Shown piece by piece: positions 6,500 through 16,700 of a stretch of DNA of 52,097 bases (positions are counted from its first letter, which is position 1; every line of letters begins with the position of its first letter). Source of the stretch: Acidobacteriota bacterium (lineage in GTDB: Bacteria; Acidobacteriota; UBA6911; JACOSC01); contig JACOSC010000312.1 in the NCBI GenBank assembly GCA_016179055.1, positions 1-52,097 of the forward strand, read 5' to 3'. The position numbers and the translations under genes were made by a program. Below the pieces are notes generated by a model that searched no databases, was not told the origin of the DNA, and saw only the letters and a program-made list of their open reading frames with translations.

Positions 6500-7920
6500 T
6501 GGCCGTTAGATTTGCTAATTCGATGATCACCGGCGAAAAATTATCACCGCCCGCGGAACAACTGGTTACTCGATTTCAACAATTAATGGCGTTAGCTACC
6601 CGCAGCGGTTTCCGGGTTGATGGCCAGCCGCTGGCCCACGCTCTTTTATGTGAAGACGCATTGGCTCGCATGGAACAATGGGTTTTTAATGAAGTCGCCC
6701 TGACGTCTCTCAGCGAGAAAGCGACGCGCATCGAGTTCATTGTTGAAGGGCCGCTCCCGCCCGAGCTCTTGCGGGAATCGCCGCTTAAGCGGGAAACCAT
6801 CTTCAGGCAAACCATTGGTTATGAATTGTGCAAGGCTTGCCGTCTATGCATCGAAATCTGCCCCAAAGATGTTTATGAAGATGACGGCTTTGGCCGGCCG
6901 GACCGCTGGGATCGACGCGCGGAGGAATGCACCGGGCCGGAGTGTGGCCAGTGCGTATCGATTTGTCCGGAGCAAACCATCCACCTTGATCTGGCCAACC
7001 CAGCCTTCAGGTCCACTATTTTCATTTTGCTGGAGAATCCCTTTGCCCACGCGGCCGCCGCCGTGGCGGCGGAAGAAGATTTCTATGTCGCTAATCCGCT
7101 GGAAACCGGAAAACCGTTAACGCTTAAAGGGGAACTGAATCCGGTTGATCTGTTAGACTGCCATCGCGTTTTAAATGAATCGGCTTTTTACCCGGTCTTT
7201 GAAATCAACGGAACGGCTCAGCATTTGGTTGATTCACGCGCGCCCGAGGAGGATTTAGCCCGATGGGCACGGGAAAATCATCGCCATCCGCAATACGTGC
7301 TAGCCGCGGTGAGACTGCTCTACCAGCATTTGTCAAAGATTAATGGATTGAAAGAAGGCAAATATGCTGTCCATATTTTGGTCCATCGGATAATGGATGA
7401 GATCATTCACGGTGAGGTGGATGTAGAACGTCCGGGCGGCTTGGCCTTGCTTAAGCACATTACGAAAGAGGCCTACCTCCCGGAGCACTTCTTCGGCGCC
7501 AAGCGGCGGCCGATTGGCGGGCTCTTGCCCACAGGCACTTCAGCGGCCTGGAAAACGCCTTACGGGGAGCGCGTGCCCGTCTACGTCCGTCTCGAAAAAT
7601 GTTTAGGGCCGGAATGCGGCTTGTGCGTGACCCATTGTCCGGAAGGCGGCGGCGGAGAAACGGCTGCAGTGCGAATGGTTCCGCGTGTGCCGCTCGGCAC
7701 TATTCCTGCCCTGGTGCGCGGGATGAAAGTTTATCTGCTAAACCTGAGTGACGCCCATGCCATCTCCGCAGACCTGGAAGACCTGACCGGCCGAAGGCCG
7801 TTTGAGTTTGCCGTCAATACGGACTATTGCAAATCGTGCGGCACTTGTATGGCCTGTTGTCCGCACGGAGTCATCGACGGGGCCGTGAGAAGTTTCGATT
7901 TAAGGGAGCGCGTGGAGTGA
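6499..7920 (+). CDS. Four-cluster ferredoxin-like electron-transfer protein
   Basis: 473 residues with four Cys motifs in two pairs. Near the N-terminus are Cys111/114/117/121 (CKACRLCIEICP) and Cys144/149/152/156 (CTGPECGQCVSICP). Near the C-terminus are Cys368/373/376/380 (CLGPECGLCVTHCP) and Cys444/447/450/454 (CKSCGTCMACCP). Each motif can hold a [4Fe-4S] cluster. Residues 1-100 and ~200-360 match no domain I recognise. Its place between a KOR-like and a POR-like module, with overlapping starts and stops, argues that it passes electrons within or between the two enzymes. It is far longer than the usual ~100-residue delta subunit. The next gene begins at GTGA, overlapping its stop. Confidence 0.75.
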   Translation: MAVRFANSMITGEKLSPPAEQLVTRFQQLMALATRSGFRVDGQPLAHALLCEDALARMEQWVFNEVALTSLSEKATRIEFIVEGPLPPELLRESPLKRETIFRQTIGYELCKACRLCIEICPKDVYEDDGFGRPDRWDRRAEECTGPECGQCVSICPEQTIHLDLANPAFRSTIFILLENPFAHAAAAVAAEEDFYVANPLETGKPLTLKGELNPVDLLDCHRVLNESAFYPVFEINGTAQHLVDSRAPEEDLARWARENHRHPQYVLAAVRLLYQHLSKINGLKEGKYAVHILVHRIMDEIIHGEVDVERPGGLALLKHITKEAYLPEHFFGAKRRPIGGLLPTGTSAAWKTPYGERVPVYVRLEKCLGPECGLCVTHCPEGGGGETAAVRMVPRVPLGTIPALVRGMKVYLLNLSDAHAISADLEDLTGRRPFEFAVNTDYCKSCGTCMACCPHGVIDGAVRSFDLRERVE

Positions 7921-10181
7921 CAGGAATAGAACTAAGAACACATCCCCTAATTTTAGCCGCTCGCCGTCGTGGGCTGGTTCCGCTCGCCCGCGCGCTGCAA
8001 ACCGCCAGCCAGGGCCGCGTAGGGCTCACGTTGGGTAAAACGCGCATCGGCGACTTGAGTGACGCGTCCGTACAAGCTATGGGCATCGACTTAGAAAGAG
8101 CGACCAATCTTTTATCGCAAATCGTCGAGCATCCGCTGCGACCTGGGGATATGCCGCTGGAGCTATTGCTGGAGTGGCATAGAGAAGGTTCGCCCGCCGA
8201 GGAAACGTTAGCTAGGCTCTACCGGACGCACGTTCCCTTCGTCGCCGCAGATGTCGTATCCGCCATAGAGGCCCGGCAATTGAAAGTGCTCCTGCTGGGC
8301 GGAGCCGGCTCCGGTGTGGTTTCCGCCACCGGCGATATGATCGGCGCATTTTGCAGCGCCGGTTACTATGGACGAGCATTTCCGCTTTTTGATCCATCCA
8401 AGAAAGGGGCGCCGGTCAAAGGGTACGGAGTCGTCAGCCGTGAGCCGATATTGAGCCATGCTCCCTTTGAAGCGCCGGACATAATCCTGCTTTTTGATTT
8501 TAAAATGTTTTCGCTATTGCGTTGGCATCTCGACCAATATTTAGGAAGAAGGCCGGACAGCATAGTTATCATTGTGAACACGGCCATGGCGCCGGCCGAT
8601 TTTAGAGCGGCGGCGGATTTCCACGAACCCTACGCGCTATTCACACTGGATGCCGATGATATCCTGAGAGGAAAGCGCATTCCTCCCAATTACGCAATGA
8701 TTGGCGGCATGCTCGGCATACTGGGCGCCGAGGCGGTTGATCCGGTGGCTTTTGCAGCGGTCGTGCGCGCTTCACTGGCAGCGAAGTTCGGCGCGGGCGA
8801 AAAAGTCGAAGCCAACCTGCACGCCTTGGAGCGGGCCCGTATTTTAGTAAAAGGGGAGGGGTCCAGTTGGCGGACCGAAAGCGCCGCTCTCGGCCGCATC
8901 GAGAAACCGAAGCTGCCCGAAGGCCAGGTGGTGCTCTGCGAAGATGGAAATCGCGCGGCGGCGCGCGCGGTGGCTTTGGTTTTAAATCAATTTCCCTCCG
9001 TGGTGGCCGCTTATCCGATCACTCCGCAAACACAAATTGTGGAACATCTGGCCCAGATGATCGCCGATGGCGATCTCTCCGCGGAAGGCGTGACCCCGGA
9101 ATCCGAACATGGCGCCGGCGGCGCCGTCATGGGGGCGGCCCGCGACCGCGTCCTCGCCTTTACGGCCACTTGTTCGCAGGGCGCCGCCTTGATGTCGGAG
9201 ATCCTGCATTCCATTGCCGGCCTGCGTATGGGCAATGTGGGCGTATCGAATGTCACACGTTCGCTGAATTCTCCGCTGGATGTTGAAGGCGATCATGGCG
9301 ATTTCAACAAAGTTTTCTTGGATGCCGGGTTTCTGGCTTTCATGACACCCGACGTGCAACAAGCCTTTGACTTCCATTTGATGGCCTATATGGTGTCCCT
9401 GTATGCCGAGTATCGGGACTTGGGCGCCGGCCGCCGCGAAATGATTCCTGATCGCGCCGTGATGCTGCCTTGGGTCGTGGCCTCGGAAGGGTTCGAAGTG
9501 AGCCATGCGCCCGAAAGATATTTGGCGTTGACGCCGGAACAGGCGGCGAAGCTTTATGCCGATCCCTTTTTTGATTATGTCAAAGCTTTTGTATTTACTC
9601 CCAACGATAGTGTTATGGGCGCACTGGCGCTCAGCAACTCGCGGGAGGAAGCGGACTATCAACGCCATCAGGCCATGGAATTAGCTTACGAAGTCTTAAA
9701 AAATATTTTTGATTTGTTTGCCAAATACACCGGTCGAAAGTACGATTTTTTACAGGGCTATAATGTAGACGCCGCGGAAATTGCATTTGTCGTGGCCGGC
9801 GCAGCTTATGGCGCCTTTGAAGAAGTGGCGCGCGAATTTGAGAAGAACGGACTTCACGTTGCGACGCTTCATCCCAATGTGCTGCGCCCGTTTCCCAAGA
9901 AAGAATGGGCCGCGGTTCTAAAAGGAAAAAAAGTTTTTGTTTTTGACCGCGATGATCCTTACGGCGCGATTGGCGGCAGGCTCTACACGGAGCTGGCCGG
10001 CGTCGTAAACGAATTCGGCCTGGCGCAAACCGGCACGCAACTCTTCTCGCGTATTTACGGTTTAGGGGGACGGACGCCGACGCTAACACTGGTTCGCGAT
10101 GAAATCTACAAAGCCCTAAGATTCCAGCGTGGCGAAATGGATCTCCTTCCACAAAAATCCTATGTTGGGGTAAGTATTTAA
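7917..10181 (+). CDS. 2-oxoacid oxidoreductase, fused gamma-alpha subunit (PorCA-like)
   Basis: The GTG start at 7917 overlaps the preceding TGA (GTGA) and has AAGGGAG upstream; the longer open frame back to 7827 runs through the preceding ferredoxin motif and is not used. 754 residues. The first ~115 are unrecognised. Residues ~120-330 are a gamma-like domain (LLLGGAGSGVVSATGDMIGA). Residues ~345-754 are a pyruvate-type alpha domain with AAYPITPQTQIVE (Thr369), PESEHGAGGAVMGAA, TATCSQGAALMSEILHSIAG and GDHGDFN, ending in the DRDDPYGAIGG region. The signature is POR-like. Gamma-before-alpha fusion resembles some natural POR architectures, but the N-terminal extension is extra. It pairs with the following beta gene (TAATG overlap). 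Confidence 0.82.
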   Translation: MTGIELRTHPLILAARRRGLVPLARALQTASQGRVGLTLGKTRIGDLSDASVQAMGIDLERATNLLSQIVEHPLRPGDMPLELLLEWHREGSPAEETLARLYRTHVPFVAADVVSAIEARQLKVLLLGGAGSGVVSATGDMIGAFCSAGYYGRAFPLFDPSKKGAPVKGYGVVSREPILSHAPFEAPDIILLFDFKMFSLLRWHLDQYLGRRPDSIVIIVNTAMAPADFRAAADFHEPYALFTLDADDILRGKRIPPNYAMIGGMLGILGAEAVDPVAFAAVVRASLAAKFGAGEKVEANLHALERARILVKGEGSSWRTESAALGRIEKPKLPEGQVVLCEDGNRAAARAVALVLNQFPSVVAAYPITPQTQIVEHLAQMIADGDLSAEGVTPESEHGAGGAVMGAARDRVLAFTATCSQGAALMSEILHSIAGLRMGNVGVSNVTRSLNSPLDVEGDHGDFNKVFLDAGFLAFMTPDVQQAFDFHLMAYMVSLYAEYRDLGAGRREMIPDRAVMLPWVVASEGFEVSHAPERYLALTPEQAAKLYADPFFDYVKAFVFTPNDSVMGALALSNSREEADYQRHQAMELAYEVLKNIFDLFAKYTGRKYDFLQGYNVDAAEIAFVVAGAAYGAFEEVAREFEKNGLHVATLHPNVLRPFPKKEWAAVLKGKKVFVFDRDDPYGAIGGRLYTELAGVVNEFGLAQTGTQLFSRIYGLGGRTPTLTLVRDEIYKALRFQRGEMDLLPQKSYVGVSI

Positions 10182-12967
10182 TGGTTACGGTTCGACGCAT
10201 CGATAGAAGCGCCTTCTTTTACTCTCCGGTCGCAACCCGCGCCGCAGCTCAGCCGGTGGCGCAAGCGATTCTCGATAAAAATCTGGATCTGCCTAAGGGA
10301 GTTTGCCTCTTCCTGACCGACGGTCCCTTGCCGGCTAAAGTGGGCAATCTTTCTGCAGATAAGCTGGCGGACTTGATCCCCTTGGAGAAGATTAATCTTG
10401 CCCAAGACATAGTGAACGCCATACATTATCTCGGGGCCGAAGTAGGCGAGGGAGATTATTATCTTCTAACTATAATGGAAGAGATAAGTCATCTGCCGCC
10501 GCTGACCCGGTTTTCACGGTTGCATTTTGAAGCTTTGGATGGACTCCGAAAAAAGGGAGTCAGGTTTTCTGATTTACCGGCAACGCTGGACGAAGCCCGC
10601 GACGGGCTGATTGAATGGTCCCAGCAACGAGTTCGTGTGGCGATCGAATATCTACTGGGAAATTTGGAGAAGACTATCAAGTTACTTCGCCTGTTGGGCG
10701 TCAGAAAAAAAACCATAAATGTGAGCTCGCTGTTTCACAACTTCCTCAGTGGTTTTTTTGAAGTGGATCTATCGACGGCCGAGCCCATGGATACTCTGCA
10801 AATTCTGGCGCGCGCCGCGGCCTTGCGAGAGCAGGGCGTCATTTATGAAATTTATCGACGCAGCGAATTCAATTGCGCATTGGCCGATCTTTCGCCGGGC
10901 GAGCTGGAAAGCGCGCTTTTGGAAACCAGCGATAGTTACGGAATCTCGGAAGAGATTTTCCGAAAATTTATGGCGATGAATTTTTCCACCGAAGCCCGGC
11001 GCCTGGCGGCAACTCCGGAGATTTCCATAGAAAAACTGATGACTTTTTTTAGATTTTCCGAGCGGGATGCTCAAATAGTTGCGGTTCCCACGGCGCCGGA
11101 CCTGGAAGACCCGCGGCGGTGGAAAGAGACTGAGCTCGGGAAAGCCTGTCGGGCCTTAAGCCGCGGAATTGATTGGTCGGAATTTTCAGCCGGAATTAGA
11201 GCGGCCGGGGATATCGAAGCGCATCGCCGCAACCGTGGCCTACGTGCGCAAGTGGGTCAGGTTAAACAGCTCGCCGAAGGCTTCTTGGTCACGCTGCCTG
11301 CCTTAAACGGCGAAAAGCCGGGCGCTGAGGGCATCCATGAGCTTTCCGAAGATGATCTCCTAGTTAGATTGTACGGCGTGGCCGTTCTGGAGAAGCGAAA
11401 CCTGGAAGAAGTGCTCGGTACGGCCATTAGTAGCCTGAATTTGATACGGCAACTGGAGAACCGTGAGGCCTCTGTGGCCTTGTATGAACTCCTGTCGGCG
11501 AGATTGAAAGGGGAGTCTTTGGTAGCCGTGCTGGGAGCGCAAGGTATCGTGCTGCGCAATTCGCCGATCGCCATGGCGATGGAAAAGCTGAAAGAGCTGA
11601 GCTACAAAGTTTCGTTTACGCTGGCCGTAGACGGCGGCCGGCAGTTGCCATTGACGTCAGCCGGGATTGACGACTTTCGCCGAGGGGTGCTCCTCATGAG
11701 TCGCAAGTCCTCTGCGCGGCATTCGCCGGAACAAGTGCTCACATCAATAATGGATAGGATTGTGCCTGAGATCGCTTTCTTGCCGGCTCTGGTGATTGAC
11801 CAAACCCAATCGCATGATTTGGGCCGAATCGTGGAGCTCGCCCTGGCCGGCATACCGCCGCGCTATCCGTTGCGACGACCTTGGGAAAGAATTGACTCGG
11901 ATCGTCTGGCCTTGCTGGGCAGCGGTCTTGAGCCCGGGATCCGCAACTGCCTGGGCTGTCCGGTAAATGTACTTTATGGTCATGTCGTCAAGACCGCGTT
12001 GGCGATGGGTTTCTTGGATATCATCACGTATGAAGCGACCGGCTGCTTCGAGGTCTATTCCGGCATATATCCCTATACCGGCAAGAAAATTCCTACCTTG
12101 CACGGAGTGTTCGGCGCGGCGCCGTCGGAAATGTTGGGCGGCCTGGCCGCCCGCAGAGCGAGGCTCCGCTATGCGCTAAAAAGCGCGCAGAAGAATGGCC
12201 AACCCGACCACGTGCTGCATCTGGGTTGGGGCGGAGACGGCGGCACGTTTGATATCGGCTTTGGAAATTTATCAGGCCTTTTCTCCCGCTTGCAGAGAAT
12301 CATGGGCGACGAATTGGATCAACATTTAACGCAGAGAGCCTTATACGTTTGCTATGACAATGAAGGCTATCAAAACACAGGAAACCAATATTCCGCCGCA
12401 ACGTCGCCCGGCGGAAATACTACCACCTATCCGCAAGGCGCGGCCCGCCCGGCCGGCAGCGATTTAAGGAAGAAACCGATAGTTGAAATTATCGCCGATC
12501 ATGGCGTTTCGCTTTCGGCGCGCCTGGGCATTCATCGCCCCGAGCATATCAGCCGCGTGGTTTCCCGCGCTCTCGCCGATGGCGACCGCGGGGCGTTTAT
12601 TCATTTCTTGCAACCCTGCACCACCGGTTGGAAATTCACGGCCGATAATATTGCCTATGACCTGGCCTGGCTGGCCGAAGCCGGCGGTCTTTTTACTCCG
12701 GTGACCATCGAACATGGCGTGGCCTACATGGAAGTTTATCCGACCGGCCGCAATCCCGAGCGCGCCTTTATGGAGATGCAAGCGCGCTTCAAACATTTGT
12801 TGAGCAGCGGACCGGTCGCCAAGAACTATCTGGATCGCGTCATGGGATATTATCGGACGGAATGGGAGAGAGTTTTGCGGCTGACCGGCTTTGCCGGCGA
12901 AATCCGCGGCGCCCACCGACTAGCCTACCTAGAACCCGAGCACCGTCGGCCGAAGATTAATGTCTAA
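10181..12967 (+). CDS. POR-like beta subunit with a ~590-residue novel N-terminal region
   Basis: 928 residues, about three times a normal beta subunit. Residues ~585-928 are a TPP-binding beta domain: NCLGCPVNV (Cys590, Cys593), HLGWGGDGGTFDIGFG (GDG near 686), then YVCYDNEGYQNTGNQYSAAT, the TPP pyrophosphate and metal motif of pyruvate:ferredoxin oxidoreductases. ATSPGG and PCTTGW segments also fit. Residues 1-585 are mostly helical by eye, with no Cys motifs or membrane spans, and match nothing I know. They follow the start directly and the frame is clean, so the fusion looks genuine. It is the last gene of the operon; no convincing terminator follows. Confidence 0.8.
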   Translation: MVTVRRIDRSAFFYSPVATRAAAQPVAQAILDKNLDLPKGVCLFLTDGPLPAKVGNLSADKLADLIPLEKINLAQDIVNAIHYLGAEVGEGDYYLLTIMEEISHLPPLTRFSRLHFEALDGLRKKGVRFSDLPATLDEARDGLIEWSQQRVRVAIEYLLGNLEKTIKLLRLLGVRKKTINVSSLFHNFLSGFFEVDLSTAEPMDTLQILARAAALREQGVIYEIYRRSEFNCALADLSPGELESALLETSDSYGISEEIFRKFMAMNFSTEARRLAATPEISIEKLMTFFRFSERDAQIVAVPTAPDLEDPRRWKETELGKACRALSRGIDWSEFSAGIRAAGDIEAHRRNRGLRAQVGQVKQLAEGFLVTLPALNGEKPGAEGIHELSEDDLLVRLYGVAVLEKRNLEEVLGTAISSLNLIRQLENREASVALYELLSARLKGESLVAVLGAQGIVLRNSPIAMAMEKLKELSYKVSFTLAVDGGRQLPLTSAGIDDFRRGVLLMSRKSSARHSPEQVLTSIMDRIVPEIAFLPALVIDQTQSHDLGRIVELALAGIPPRYPLRRPWERIDSDRLALLGSGLEPGIRNCLGCPVNVLYGHVVKTALAMGFLDIITYEATGCFEVYSGIYPYTGKKIPTLHGVFGAAPSEMLGGLAARRARLRYALKSAQKNGQPDHVLHLGWGGDGGTFDIGFGNLSGLFSRLQRIMGDELDQHLTQRALYVCYDNEGYQNTGNQYSAATSPGGNTTTYPQGAARPAGSDLRKKPIVEIIADHGVSLSARLGIHRPEHISRVVSRALADGDRGAFIHFLQPCTTGWKFTADNIAYDLAWLAEAGGLFTPVTIEHGVAYMEVYPTGRNPERAFMEMQARFKHLLSSGPVAKNYLDRVMGYYRTEWERVLRLTGFAGEIRGAHRLAYLEPEHRRPKINV

Positions 12968-13064
12968 GCCATCGCCGCCTCGTTCCATTTCAAAGGGGTT
13001 TGATTTCCGTTATTCATGCGGGCGTTTGACGATTTGGCAACCCCTCCAACATGGCCTCTCCCTT

Positions 13065-13187
13065 CTCACCACAGAGGCACAGAGTTCACGGAGGGATACG
13101 GCCGTTATACAATCGTTCTTTTGTTCTGTGATCTTGTTCAAATCCATTGCTTGGCTTCTCAGTGGCCTCTGTGTCTCTGTGGTGAAA
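13065..13187. repeat. Inverted CACAGAG-type repeat pair
   Basis: CACCACAGAGGCACAGAG on the left arm is mirrored by CTCTGTGTCTCTGTGGTG on the right, about 80 bp apart. The same pair recurs at 19498-19578, and a weaker variant lies at 20272-20320. It is an interspersed palindromic repeat; no gene is present. Confidence 0.6.
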
Positions 13188-13200
13188 GGCCGGCCTGTTT

Positions 13201-13223
13201 GGTTCCGGCTCGTCCGGGTTAGG
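13201..13223. repeat. GGTTCCGGCTCGTCCGGG short interspersed motif, copy 1
   Basis: A 23-nt motif starting GGTTCCGGCTCGTCCGGG and ending TTAGG. It recurs at 23449-23471 (downstream end of ahcY) and 32215-32237 (intergenic), in the same orientation with 1-4 differences. Function unknown. Confidence 0.45.
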
Positions 13224-13394
13224 AGCTTGAAAATAATCAAATACCACAAATTGATTCGTACACACACCACCACGAAGTTATCGTGAGTCATACGATGTAG
13301 CCAAGTTTGTGTCTTTGCGTCCCTGTGATAAAATCGCTACTTCTCTTTTCCATGTCGTAAGTGGTGCCTGGTATTAAACCTCAGAGGGGGTATG

Positions 13395-13570
13395 ATTTCA
13401 GCAGGATGTAAGCCCCATAAGGGCGGTATGTTTATAGCACGGGTCGCTCACCCTAAAGCCCAAGCCCGTAAGGGCGACATGGGGATCATGGCCTTAAACC
13501 ACATGCCGCTCCTTAGAAACTTCCCCAGTTTCATCTTTATTCTGCGTGTCGTTAGGACAAGCTGGGGGAT
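13395..13570. repeat. Palindromic GCCC-TAAGGGC repeats and a shared 45-bp segment
   Basis: Two hairpins of the AGCCC..GGGC type occur near 13410-13470. 13517-13561 (CTCCTTAGAAACTTCCCCAG..., ending in GTGTCGTTA) reappears in inverted orientation at 23019-23063. No coding sequence is supported. Confidence 0.5.
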
Positions 13571-13623
13571 TCCTACGGAGCTGGGCGCGTATCTCTGGAA
13601 CATTTTACTTCATAAGATGTTTT

Positions 13624-13749
13624 GTAACTGTTCAGGGGGGATAGTCCTGTTATAACACCCCCGGAATAGTTGCAAAAAGATCTCCCTGAAAGGGCCAACG
13701 CGAAACCTTCGAGATGCTACTTTACCCATAAGACCCCGTGAACAGTTAC
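13624..13749. mobile_element. GTAAC/GTTAC miniature transposon, copy with TSD GATGTTTT
   Basis: 126 bp starting GTAACTGTTCAGGGGGG and ending CCCCGTGAACAGTTAC. The 8 bases before it (13616-13623) and after it (13750-13757) are both GATGTTTT, a perfect target-site duplication. There is no ORF inside. IS66 elements are known for GTAA termini and 8-bp duplications, so this is probably a non-autonomous IS66-type derivative. Confidence 0.75.
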
Positions 13750-13792
13750 GATGTTTTCAACTATTTGCTGGCGTTGGTCACCCGATTTGTTC

Positions 13793-16700
13793 TTATAAGA
13801 CGAAGAATCTTCCAAAACAATACCAGCTTATAACTCGCTTCTTCCATTTTCTCTCCTCGTCGGTTTTAGGATGAACTTTTACCGCATCTTGGCACAATTT
13901 CAAATCGCAAGCACTGGAAAGCGCATTGAATGGAAGTAGGCTGCTCACGCCAATTGAACAAGTCTTATCGTAACATTTATCATGGGCCCTACATGCTGCA
14001 TCGAGGCCTCTATCATCAAAATCAAAAGGGCCTAAATCTTTGTGGGTATTTCGATCCTTATTATTTCCCGGCCCGCACCAATTACCATACCATGGTGCTA
14101 GACCATACGGATCGCTCTCATTAATGGGGTTGTTCTCTACATAAGCATAAAAGTTGATACCACCATTGAAGCTGATTGGGTCCTCGCTGATAAACCTTCC
14201 CACCTGCGGGTCATAATACCGCGCCCTGTAATAATACAACCCACTTTCCGGATCGAACTCGCGGGAGGTGTAGGTATATGGATTAGCGCTGTCGCCTGTT
14301 TGCAGCATGACACTGCCGAAGGCGTCGTAAACATACGACTGAACCACCTCGCCGGCCGCGTTTGTAGTCTGCATGATGCTGCCCAGACCGTCGGGGTGGT
14401 AAAAGGAGCTCTCACCGTCCCGATCCATGATCAACGGCTCGTCGATGCCTGGACCGTGCGTATAGCGGGCGAGGAGATTGTTGCTCCCATCCAATTCCAG
14501 GAGTATGGTTTGGTTGTCGTAAATGTACTTGGTGATCGCGCCGTTGACGTTCTTTTGGATCCTTCGCCCGAGCCCGTCATATTTGTACTCGGCAAAACCG
14601 CCGCCCGGCAAGTCGATCCGAGTAAGCTGATTCTCGCTGTCGTAACTCAGGCGGGTGAGCGCGCCGGTGGAGCGATCTTGTTTGGAGATGAGATTGCCGT
14701 TGGCATCGTATTGGTAAACAAAGTTGTCGTCTTGCAATAACCGGTTGGCGGCCTCGTAGGCGTAGGTTGCCGATAAATGCGAGTCCAGCCGATTTCCAAC
14801 GGGATCATAGCTGAACGATTCTTCAGGATTGAAGTCTTGCGGATGCGTGGCATGGATCAAACGATGGAGACCATCGTAATCGAAGCGGTTCAAGCCCTCT
14901 AAATCGGTGCGGGTGATTCGATTCCCCACTCTGTCATAGGTGTACTGGAAACTTGAAATCGGCGTGGCCTGACGACGATTAGCCAATGAAGCCAATCGAC
15001 TGGCCGCATCGTAAGTGTAGGTTACCGACGTGTTGTTGGGCAAGTTGAGCTGGGTGCGTCGCGACAGAGCGTCGTAGGTAAAGGTGATGTCCGCCGGCTG
15101 TGCGGGACCGTCACAGGATGGCGTGGAGGGCATTCTGGTTAAACGACTCAGCGCATCGTAACAGTATCTAGTTTCGCCAGGCTGTCCGGTTATGGCCATC
15201 CGTGTGCGATTGCCATTTTTATCGTAACGGTAAGTAATCGACCGGGCCGGCAAGATGGCGCCGCCGGTCGTTGCGCCCGTCAATTGATCCGCAAGATAGC
15301 TCATTTCCAAGGCGCTCTCCGTTACGGCGCCTACTTTTTTCTCTACCCGTGCCAGATGGCCCGCCGGGTCATAGCCATATTCAAAGGTCACCGTGGGAGA
15401 ACCGACCCATGTCTTCCGCGCCAGTCGATTTATCCCATCGTATACATACGTGATCCGCCCGCCTCTCGCGTCGGTCGTCTCGACGAGATTCCCATTGCGA
15501 TCGTAGCCAAAGGTCTTGCTTTGTTCGCGCGGATTCGTCACTCTCTTCAAACGCCCCATTTCATCGTACTCAAACCTCGTAATTTGCCTCTTAGCATCCT
15601 CAACCAACTTGAGCAATCCCGCTGACCCACCGCAACAACCGGGTTCATATTCGTAGCGGGTCACTCCTTCGGCCGCATCCGTGACGCTCGTGAGCCGGTT
15701 CATCGGATCGTACTCGAACAGGGTCTCCCGGCCTTCCGCGTCCCGGCTCTTTATCACATTCCCGGCCTCGTCATATTCCAGACAGGTCTCACCCCCCAGC
15801 GGGTCTCGTGAACAAGTGCGGCGCCCTCTATCATCGTAGGAAAAAGTTGTGGGATTTCCGATGGCATCCGTTGTCGAGGTCAGCAATCCCCGACTATCGT
15901 AGGTCATTGTAGTTATGTTGCCGGCGGCATCTCTGGTTTCAATAAGGTTGCATCCGGGGTCATCGTAGGTAAACGTCGTCACATTACCCATGGGGTCGCG
16001 TAAGCTTGCCACCTGATTACATCTGGGATCGTAGGTATACGTGGTCACGGCATCGATTGCGCTATTCCGCGAGGTCAATAGATTGCCTTGCGTATCGTAG
16101 GTCATTGTGATTTCAACCCCGTCCGGCCGTCTGATTCTTGTGGGGTTGCTATGTTGATCTCTATCAATTAGTGTCTCTCGGTTGAGGGCATCCTTGATAA
16201 ATGTGGCCGCTCCAAATCTATCGTTCTTGAAAGTGGTTCTATTGCTGCGGCCGTCAGTAAAACGGCTGTTGACATCCGCCGTTCTTATGAGCGGCGCCGG
16301 CCGCTCCCGGGTTCCTAGGCCGCTGGCCGGATCTACCAGACCCGCCAGTTGACTCATGCTAACTTCTCTCGTGATCCTTTCCGGTGCAGGCAGCTCCATC
16401 GGGACCGTTGACCGTACAAAACGACCGGCAAAATTGTATTCATAGCGGGTCGTAGCAACACGAGCATCCGTCCGCAACGTCAGGCGACGATCGCTATCGT
16501 AATCAAATCGTACCACCGCGCCGCTGGGATCCGTCACCCGCTTGAGATTCCCGCCCTCGATGGTAAACGTCGTCACCCGGCCGGCCGGGTCCTGCACGCT
16601 GGACAACCGGCCGTTGCCGTCGTAGCTGAGCTGCGTCACCAGTCCTACCGGATCGGTGATCGAAATCAGCCGCCCATTGTCATCGTAATCATATTGCGTC

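Noticed and set aside
13010..13291. Short ORFs after the oxidoreductase operon, considered as an Rhs immunity gene
   Set aside because: They are read through the CACAGAG inverted repeat and resemble translated repeat sequence rather than a protein.
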